Origin: Streptomyces sp. NRRL F-525
GTDB taxonomy: Bacteria; Actinomycetota; Actinomycetes; Streptomycetales; Streptomycetaceae
DNA length: 64,000 nt
Assembly (NCBI RefSeq): GCF_000716605.1
Contig: NZ_JNXE01000009.1
Location: forward strand, 1-64,000
Direction of reading: 5' to 3'
The translations under genes and the position numbers were made by a program. Positions 58,514 to 64,000 of the stretch are shown piece after piece (the first letter of the stretch is position 1; every line of letters starts with the position of its first letter). Under the pieces are notes generated by a model, which was not told the origin of the DNA, ran no database searches, and was given only the letters and a program-made list of their open reading frames with translations.

Positions 58514-60565
58514 TTGTCCACGCCCGCCGCCGACCCCCTCGACGACCCCCTCGCCCGCGAACGCTCGCACCTGGCCTCCTCCCGTTCCGCGCTGCGCGCC
58601 ATGCGCGAGGACGTCCAGTCGCTCGACATCAAGGACGTCACGGCGAACTGGGTCAACGCCGAGATCCTCGCCCGCCAGATCGGCGACCGCATCAAGGCGC
58701 TGGCCGACCTGAGCGACACCCCGCTGTTCTTCGGCCGCCTCACCTACCTGCACGCGCCGGGCGTCGAGCAGGCCGAGGGCGCGGAGGGCGAGCAGTTCTA
58801 CATCGGACGCCGTCATGTGCACGACGGCGACGGCGACCCGATGGTCATCGACTGGCGCGCGCCGGTCTCGCAGCCGTTCTACCGGGCGTCCAAGAAGGAC
58901 CCGCTGGACGTCTCGCTGCGCCGCCGCTTCGGTTACACGGGCGGCGAGCTCACGGCGTACGAGGACGAGCACCTCATGGACCCGGCCGAGGCGGCCGCCA
59001 CCAGCAAGCTGCTCCAGCAGGAGATCGAGCGCCCGCGCGTGGGCCCGATGCGCGACATCGTCGCGACCATCCAGCCCGAGCAGGACGAGATCGTACGGTC
59101 CGGACTCGGCGGGACGGTCTGTGTGCAGGGAGGCCCGGGGACCGGAAAGACGGCCGTCGGCCTGCACCGGGTCGCCTACCTCCTCTACGCCCACCGCGAG
59201 CGGCTCGCCCGTACCGGCACCCTCGTCATCGGGCCGAACAAGTCCTTCCTGCACTACATCGAGCAAGTCCTCCCCGCCCTGGGCGAGTTGGCGGTCCGCC
59301 AGGGCACGGTCGACGACCTGGTCGCCCGCGTCGAGGTGCGCGGCACGGACGAGGCACCGGCCGCCGTCATCAAGGGCGACGCCCGCATGGCCGAGGTGCT
59401 GCGGAAGGCCATCTACTCGCACGTCACCCTGCCCACCGAACCGGTGATGGTCGTGCGCGGCTCACGCCGCTGGCGGGTCCCGGCGTACGAACTCGAAGCG
59501 ATCGTGCGGGAGTTGCTCGACCGCGACATCCGCTACGGCGCCGCCCGCGAGGCCCTTCCGCAGCGCATCGCGCATGCCGTGCTGGTGCAGATGGAGCGGT
59601 CCGGGGAGGCGCCGGACGACCGGGTGCAGGACGCCGTGGCCCGCAACGCCGCGGTGAAGGCGGCCGTCAAAGCGGTGTGGCCGCCGGTCGAGCCGGCGAA
59701 ACTCGTGCTGCGGCTGCTCAGCGACGCGGACTTCCTCGCCGCGCACGCGGACGGGATCCTCGACGAGGACGAGCAGAAGACGATCCTCTGGGCGAAGCCC
59801 GTCCGGAGCGTGAAGGCCGCCAAGTGGTCAGCGCCGGACGCCGTGTTGATCGACGAGGCGACCGACCTCGTGCAGCGGACGCACTCGCTCGGGCATGTGG
59901 TGCTCGACGAGGCACAGGACCTCTCCCCCATGCAGTACCGGGCGGTCGGCCGCCGCTGCACCACCGGTTCCGCTACCGTCCTCGGCGACCTGGCGCAGGG
60001 CACCACGCCCTGGGCGACGCGAAGTTGGGACGAGGCGCTGGCCCACCTCGGCAAATCGGATGGCGTGATCGAGGAGTTGACGGCCGGTTTCCGCGTGCCG
60101 ACGGACGTCATCACGTACGCCTCCCGGCTCCTCCCCCACATCGCCCCGGGGCTCACGCCCGTCGCCTCGGTGCGTGAGAACCCGGGCTTCTTCGACCTCC
60201 GCTCCGTCGCCGGTACGGCCGAAGTGGTCGCCGCCTGCGAGGAGTTGCTGGGCAACGAGGGGTCGACGGGTCTGATCGCCGCCGACGCCAGGATCCCGGC
60301 GCTGGCGGAAGCCCTCACCGCGGCGGGCATCGGCTACATCGACCCGGGTGAGGAGACCACCGTGGACACGCGTCTGACGCTCGTCCCGGCGTCGCTCGCG
60401 AAGGGTCTGGAGTACGACTACGTAGTGCTCGACGAGCCGCAGGCCGTGGTCGACGGTGAACCGGACGAACGCACCGGGCTGCGGCGCCTGTACGTGGCCC
60501 TGACCCGGGCGGTGTCGGGTCTGATCGTCACGCACACGGCTCCGCTGCCGTCCCAACTCGCCTGA
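58514..60565 (+). CDS. HelD-like RNA polymerase-associated ATPase
   Basis: A 683-residue superfamily 1 helicase-like protein of the actinobacterial HelD/HelR group, which removes or recycles stalled RNA polymerase. An N-terminal coiled coil is about 10-60 (RERSHLASSRSALRAMREDV). Walker A GGPGTGKT lies near 207, Walker B VLDEAQD near 463, and the C-terminal SF1 motifs include TLVPASLAKGLEYDYVVL and LYVALTRAV. TTG at 58514 with GGAGG eight bases ahead is the best start; frames upstream lack a ribosome site. Rifamycin-resistance members (HelR) usually have a rifamycin-associated element, which is missing here. Confidence 0.88.
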   Translation: MSTPAADPLDDPLARERSHLASSRSALRAMREDVQSLDIKDVTANWVNAEILARQIGDRIKALADLSDTPLFFGRLTYLHAPGVEQAEGAEGEQFYIGRRHVHDGDGDPMVIDWRAPVSQPFYRASKKDPLDVSLRRRFGYTGGELTAYEDEHLMDPAEAAATSKLLQQEIERPRVGPMRDIVATIQPEQDEIVRSGLGGTVCVQGGPGTGKTAVGLHRVAYLLYAHRERLARTGTLVIGPNKSFLHYIEQVLPALGELAVRQGTVDDLVARVEVRGTDEAPAAVIKGDARMAEVLRKAIYSHVTLPTEPVMVVRGSRRWRVPAYELEAIVRELLDRDIRYGAAREALPQRIAHAVLVQMERSGEAPDDRVQDAVARNAAVKAAVKAVWPPVEPAKLVLRLLSDADFLAAHADGILDEDEQKTILWAKPVRSVKAAKWSAPDAVLIDEATDLVQRTHSLGHVVLDEAQDLSPMQYRAVGRRCTTGSATVLGDLAQGTTPWATRSWDEALAHLGKSDGVIEELTAGFRVPTDVITYASRLLPHIAPGLTPVASVRENPGFFDLRSVAGTAEVVAACEELLGNEGSTGLIAADARIPALAEALTAAGIGYIDPGEETTVDTRLTLVPASLAKGLEYDYVVLDEPQAVVDGEPDERTGLRRLYVALTRAVSGLIVTHTAPLPSQLA

Positions 60566-60579
60566 CGGGCAAGGGCGGT

Positions 60580-61272
60580 TCAGGCTCCGTCGAGGACCGC
60601 CCGCCACTCGGCCACGGCCGTCGCCGACACCGGCCGCTCCCAGCCGTCGGGCCGGGCGGCCCCGCCGATGTGGAAGGCGTCGACTCCGGCGGCGAGCAGG
60701 GTCGGTACATGGTCGAGGCGCAGGCCGCCGCCGACGAGGATGCGCTGCTCGTAGCCGGGTTCGCCGTGCAGCGCGGCCTCGCGGAGCAGCGTGGGAAGGC
60801 CGTCGTCGACGCCGTCCGCGGAACCGGCGGTGAGGTAGGCGTCCAGGCCCGGCAGGTCGGCGAGCTGCTTGCGCAGGGCGTCGCGGTCGGCGGCGCGGTC
60901 GATCGCGCGGTGGAACGTCCAGGCGCAGCCGTCCAGTTCGGCGACGACCCGCTCCACCGCGTCGAGGTCGACACGGCCGTCCGGGTCGAGGAACCCGAGC
61001 ACGAACTGGTCGGCACCGGCGGTCCGCAGCTCCCCGGCGACCCGGACGAGCCGGTCCACGTCGCCCGCGGCGAACCCGTCCGCGAGGCGCAGCATCACGC
61101 GCAGGTCGATGTCGACGGCGGCCCGGATCGCGGCGAAGGTCTCCACCGGCGGGGTGAGTCCGTCGGCCGCCATGTCGGTGACCAGTTCGAGACGGTCCGC
61201 GCCTCCGGCCTGGGCGGCGATCGCGTCCTCGGCGCCGAGGGCGATCACCTCCAGGACTGCACGCGTGCTCAT
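60580..61272 (-). CDS. cutC: CutC family protein
   Basis: A 230-residue TIM-barrel protein of the CutC family (MSTRAVLEVIALGAEDAIAA, then AGGADRLELVTDMAADGLTP, and the C-terminal GVDAFHIGGAARPDG). It was first linked to copper tolerance, but its true reaction is unsettled; several members look like sugar- or cofactor-related enzymes. The ATG lies 33 bases from a DasR-like site, which would tie it to N-acetylglucosamine metabolism. It converges with the HelD-like gene, 14 bases apart. Confidence 0.9.
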   Translation of the reverse strand: MSTRAVLEVIALGAEDAIAAQAGGADRLELVTDMAADGLTPPVETFAAIRAAVDIDLRVMLRLADGFAAGDVDRLVRVAGELRTAGADQFVLGFLDPDGRVDLDAVERVVAELDGCAWTFHRAIDRAADRDALRKQLADLPGLDAYLTAGSADGVDDGLPTLLREAALHGEPGYEQRILVGGGLRLDHVPTLLAAGVDAFHIGGAARPDGWERPVSATAVAEWRAVLDGA

Positions 61273-61305
61273 AGGACCCCTTCCGTCGTGTTCCCTGGAG
61301 CGGCT

Positions 61306-61321
61306 ACAGGTCTAGTCCAAT
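61306..61321. promoter_or_regulatory. DasR-like (dre) operator upstream of cutC
   Basis: ACAGGTCTAGTCCAAT agrees at 13 of 16 positions with the dre consensus ACTGGTCTAGACCACT bound by DasR, the N-acetylglucosamine regulator. It lies 34-49 bases upstream of the cutC ATG, where a repressor would block transcription. The rest of the 107-base gap has nothing else apparent. Confidence 0.65.
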
Positions 61322-61379
61322 ATCCAGGGTACGCGGGAGGTCAGGGGGCCGCGAGATCGCCCCCGGCACAGGGCAGCTG

Positions 61380-62063
61380 TCACCCGCCGAAGATGTTCAG
61401 CTCCGCCGGTTCCGCACCGGCCAGCTCGTAGCCCGTGCCGGCCGGCACCGGCCGCCCCGAGTACAGCCGTACGAGCGTGGGCGCGTCGCCGATGTAGCGC
61501 GCCGGGGTCAGCTCGCCCGACAGGTCGCCCAGGCGCAGCGGATCGTCCAGGTCGTCGAGGTCGGCGTGCAGAGGCCGGTGGTTTTTCTGACGGGTCACGA
61601 GGCCGAGAAGGGTTAGAGCGGACCCCAGCCCCTGGCCACCATAGGCGCCGGGCACGCTGAGGACGTCCCGTACGTCACCGGCGTGCACCCACTCGCCGAG
61701 CGCTACGGCGTCCAGCGCGCCGCCCGCGCGGGCGATCACCGCGCCCGCCTCGGACATGCCCCGCTCCAGCTCGTCCACGACCCGCGCGTTCGTCCAGTCG
61801 GCCCGCTCCGCGATGTCCCGGTCGTTGGCCTCAGGCGAGAACACGCCCTCCTCGAACCGCCGCTCCACCACCCGCGTCAGCGCGGCCGAACAGTGCGCGA
61901 GCACATCCCGCACGGTCCACCCCGGACACGCGAGGGTCGCCAGCGCGAAGTCCTCGTCGGGCCGCGAACGGAGCAACGGAATCAGCGCGTCGCGCTCGGT
62001 GACGAGGAGCCGTCCGGGCAGTTCGGGATCACGTACGTCGTGTGCTGTGTCGGCGTAAGTCAT
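61380..62063 (-). CDS. Maleylpyruvate isomerase/DinB-like family protein
   Basis: A 227-residue protein of the mycothiol-dependent maleylpyruvate isomerase N-terminal type (TIGR03083-like), a four-helix DinB fold with metal-binding His residues. Visible segments are the RLLVTERDALIPLLRSRPDE helix, PGWTVRDVLAHCSAALTRVV and the EWVHAGDVRDVL motif with the second His. The enzyme activity is unknown; such proteins may act as mycothiol-dependent transferases. ATG at 62063. It is divergent from the HD gene (44 bases). Confidence 0.82.
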   Translation of the reverse strand: MTYADTAHDVRDPELPGRLLVTERDALIPLLRSRPDEDFALATLACPGWTVRDVLAHCSAALTRVVERRFEEGVFSPEANDRDIAERADWTNARVVDELERGMSEAGAVIARAGGALDAVALGEWVHAGDVRDVLSVPGAYGGQGLGSALTLLGLVTRQKNHRPLHADLDDLDDPLRLGDLSGELTPARYIGDAPTLVRLYSGRPVPAGTGYELAGAEPAELNIFGG

Positions 62064-62107
62064 GCGTTCCACGCTAGGGGCACGGCCGCGGGAGGAAAAT
62101 ACGGGGC

Positions 62108-62770
62108 ATGCCCGATCTCGACGCCCTCCGCGCCCGCTGGACCCGCGCCCTCGAAGGCGCCCGCACATCCACCGACGGCCCAGACCCGTCGCCCTACGCC
62201 GAGAACCTCCTCACCCGCTGGCAGGAACCCCAGCGCCACTACCACACGCTCACCCACCTCACCTCGGTCCTCGACCACATCGACGTGCTGGAGAAGCACG
62301 CCGACGACCCGGACGTCGTACGGCTGGCGGCCTGGTTCCACGACGCGGTGTACCTCCCCGACCGTTCCGAGAACGAGGAGCGGTCGGCACGGCTGGCCGA
62401 GCGGGCGCTGGCGGAGGCCGGGGTGCCGGAGGGCCGGGTCGCGGAAGTCGCCCGCCTCGTCCGGCTCACCGTCACGCACGATCCCGCCGACGACGACCAC
62501 GACGGCCAGGTGCTGTGCGACGCGGACCTGGCGATCCTGGCCGCACCGCCGTCGGCGTACGCGGCGTACACGGCGGCGGTCCGCGAGGAGTACCACTTCG
62601 TCCCCAACGAGGCTTTCAGGGAGGGCCGTTCGGCGATCCTGCGCCAACTCCTCTCTCTGCCAAGGCTTTTCAGGACGCCGTACGGGGCCGCGGAATGGGA
62701 GGCCACGGCTCGCTACAACCTGGCGGCGGAGCTGGAGTTGCTGGCGTCGGCAGGTCCAAGTGGCGAGTGA
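62108..62770 (+). CDS. HD-domain metal-dependent phosphohydrolase
   Basis: A 220-residue HD superfamily protein. Metal ligands are in RHYHTLTHL (His), WFHDAVY (the HD pair) and the later DADLAIL (Asp). It matches the widespread family of predicted metal-dependent HD hydrolases (COG4339-like) with no known substrate. Its last 101 bases overlap, tail to tail, the end of the S9 peptidase gene on the other strand. Confidence 0.88.
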   Translation: MPDLDALRARWTRALEGARTSTDGPDPSPYAENLLTRWQEPQRHYHTLTHLTSVLDHIDVLEKHADDPDVVRLAAWFHDAVYLPDRSENEERSARLAERALAEAGVPEGRVAEVARLVRLTVTHDPADDDHDGQVLCDADLAILAAPPSAYAAYTAAVREEYHFVPNEAFREGRSAILRQLLSLPRLFRTPYGAAEWEATARYNLAAELELLASAGPSGE

Positions 62771-64000
62771 GGAAGGCGGAGAGGGCGCGGCGGAGGGCGT
62801 CCTGCCCCTCTGAACTGCGCACGGCGTGACCGTCGTCGGGGAGGATCAGCTCCTCCACCTCCCCGCCCGCCGCGCGGCGGTCCCGTACGAACGCCTCGAT
62901 ACCGGCCGCGTCGACGCGTGGATCATGCGCACCGCGTACGACCAACGCCGGCCCGCGCATGTCCGCGACCCGATGCACCGGCGACCGACGCCTCAACTCC
63001 CCCTCCGGCAACCGGCTCCAGCCGATCTGCTTGTCCCACAGGGCCCGCATCCGGCGCCAGTACGGCCCGTCCGCCCAGTCGGAGGAGGCGAGGTCGACGA
63101 GGGGGTTCACGGCGACGGCGCAGCGGAAACGGGGGTCGGTGAGGGCGAGCAGGGAGGCGTAGCCGCCGTAGGAACCGCCGTACGCGGCTACCCGCTCCGG
63201 ATCACACAGTCCCCGCCCGGCCACGGCGTCGACGGCGTCGTAGAGATCCTGCTGCATGCGGGCGCCCCACTCGCCGTCGCCGAGGTCGCGGAAGGCGCGC
63301 CCATAGCCGCTGGAGCCGCGGTAGTTGACGCGCAGGACGGCCATCCCGGCGGCGGCGAGCCAGGCGGCCTCGGGGTCGTGACGCCACCGGTCGCGGGCCC
63401 ACGGTCCGCCGTGGACACGGAGGATGAGGGGCGGCGAAATCACCGTGTTCGGGGGCAGGGTGAGGTAGGCGGTGAGGGGGTGGCCGTCGGAGGTGGTGAG
63501 GGTGAGGGCGGTGGTGAACGGGGGCTCGCTGTCCGGGTGTTGGGGTTCCGGGGGCAGTGCTACGGCCGTCCCCTGCTCCCGGTCGTAGACGTGGTGGCGT
63601 GGTGGGCGGGCCGGGTCGTGGGCGGCGAGGAGCCAGCGGGTGTCGGCGGTGTCGTGGCCGAGGAGTTCGAGGTCGCCGGGGATGTGGGTGGCGGCGCGGG
63701 CGAGGTCGCGGGCGTAGGCGGGGTCGGCGCAGGTGTGATGGCGGCGGGCCGCGTGGTGGAGGGCGGCGCGGGGTGTGCCGTCCGGGGCGAGCCAGGCGGT
63801 GGTGATGTCGTACGGGGGTGGTGCGGCGAGGAGGGTGCGGGGGTGGGCGGTGCGGGGGTCGACGGCGGCGAGTCGGACGGCGTCCGCGTCGTACGCGGTG
63901 AGCAGCAGGATCTCGCCGGAGGTGGGGTGGATGCCGAGGAGGCGGGTGTCCGGGGCGTCGGCGAGGGGGAGGTCGAGGAGCGGCCGCCAGTCGTGACCGT
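62670..64000 (-). CDS. Prolyl oligopeptidase-family (S9) peptidase, 5' end beyond the window
   Basis: The frame is open from 62670 to the right edge of the window, so at least 443 residues are present and the start lies beyond it. The first part is a beta-propeller-type region (HPTSGEILLLTAYDADAVRL). The second is the alpha/beta hydrolase with HGGPW, catalytic Ser in YGGSYGGYAS, Asp in GAHDPRVDAA and His in DDGHAV. It should cleave short peptides, or acylated peptides, next to proline or other residues. A GTG at 63443 is internal, not the start. The 3' end overlaps the HD gene by 101 bases. Confidence 0.9.
   Translation of the reverse strand, partial: GHDWRPLLDLPLADAPDTRLLGIHPTSGEILLLTAYDADAVRLAAVDPRTAHPRTLLAAPPPYDITTAWLAPDGTPRAALHHAARRHHTCADPAYARDLARAATHIPGDLELLGHDTADTRWLLAAHDPARPPRHHVYDREQGTAVALPPEPQHPDSEPPFTTALTLTTSDGHPLTAYLTLPPNTVISPPLILRVHGGPWARDRWRHDPEAAWLAAAGMAVLRVNYRGSSGYGRAFRDLGDGEWGARMQQDLYDAVDAVAGRGLCDPERVAAYGGSYGGYASLLALTDPRFRCAVAVNPLVDLASSDWADGPYWRRMRALWDKQIGWSRLPEGELRRRSPVHRVADMRGPALVVRGAHDPRVDAAGIEAFVRDRRAAGGEVEELILPDDGHAVRSSEGQDALRRALSAFLTRHLDLPTPATPAPPPGCSEPWPPIPRPRTAS

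Noticed and set aside
61575..61615. A fourth CTAACC/GGTTAG-like pair around GGGTTAG
   Set aside because: It is inside the coding sequence of the DinB-like gene and the matching left arm CTAACC is absent.

Overview
The window is a piece of a Streptomyces (or very close relative) chromosome. The base composition is very GC-rich with strong G/C bias at third codon positions, and GTG/TTG starts and ATGA/GTGA start-stop overlaps are frequent. The gene set is diagnostic: a conservon (cvnA-B-C-D plus two P450s), a FemX-type cell-wall enzyme, the futalosine menaquinone genes mqnB and mqnD, a CebR operator in front of a GH5-CBM2 cellulase, a DasR-like site in front of cutC, and a WhiJ-like XRE/DUF5753 locus with its DUF397 partner. 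No tRNA, rRNA, CRISPR array, transposase or integrase was seen.

Layout. 1-473 is non-coding and unusually structured. 474-8830 is mostly leftward: an EamA exporter, an ABC exporter with odd low-complexity ends, an overlooked 42-residue Lys/Pro-rich peptide with its own terminator, FemX, a phosphoesterase and a large FAD/Fe-S oxidase. 9098-14739 is a rightward conservon whose first P450 lacks the EXXR motif, followed by serC with a clear terminator. 16224-33518 looks accessory: a secreted Ig-like protein, a PaxB/Pyr4-like membrane protein, a MerR regulator, the WhiJ-like locus, RidA/SDR/TetR, the cellulase, a DrrAB-type exporter with its TetR, a WD40-like membrane-anchored protein, an SGNH hydrolase, an aldo/keto reductase, a 2'-5' RNA ligase-like protein and a GNAT.

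From about 33.5 kb the content is more core: MFS plus MarR, an RHH protein, an AzgA-type purine permease, a DUF2530 protein, a CtpE-like P-type ATPase, two tandem secreted paralogues, a 1041-residue sacsin-like GHKL ATPase, a DUF3027 protein, a second MFS protein, a DUF2771 lipoprotein, mqnB-mqnD, a cold-shock protein, a HAD hydrolase and a HAAS-type membrane protein. The helicase-associated protein, Nudix, XPB helicase and HelD-like ATPase follow. The right end holds cutC, a DinB/MDMPI-like protein, an HD hydrolase and a 5'-truncated S9 peptidase that runs off the window. Several of these families (serC, MarR, DUF2530, DUF3027, csp, XPB) also lie close together in Mycobacterium, so 16-33 kb is probably an insertion into an old actinobacterial neighbourhood.

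The least explained signals are non-coding. A motif CTAACCR-N17-YGGTTAG occurs three times (about 69-99, 32925-32955 and 45569-45599), always with exactly 17 bases between the arms and always inside a longer inverted repeat. A double palindrome built from AAGTGTSACACTT lies past two unrelated genes. A 29-base repeat occurs in both orientations. Several clean operator-like dyads can be matched to adjacent regulators.
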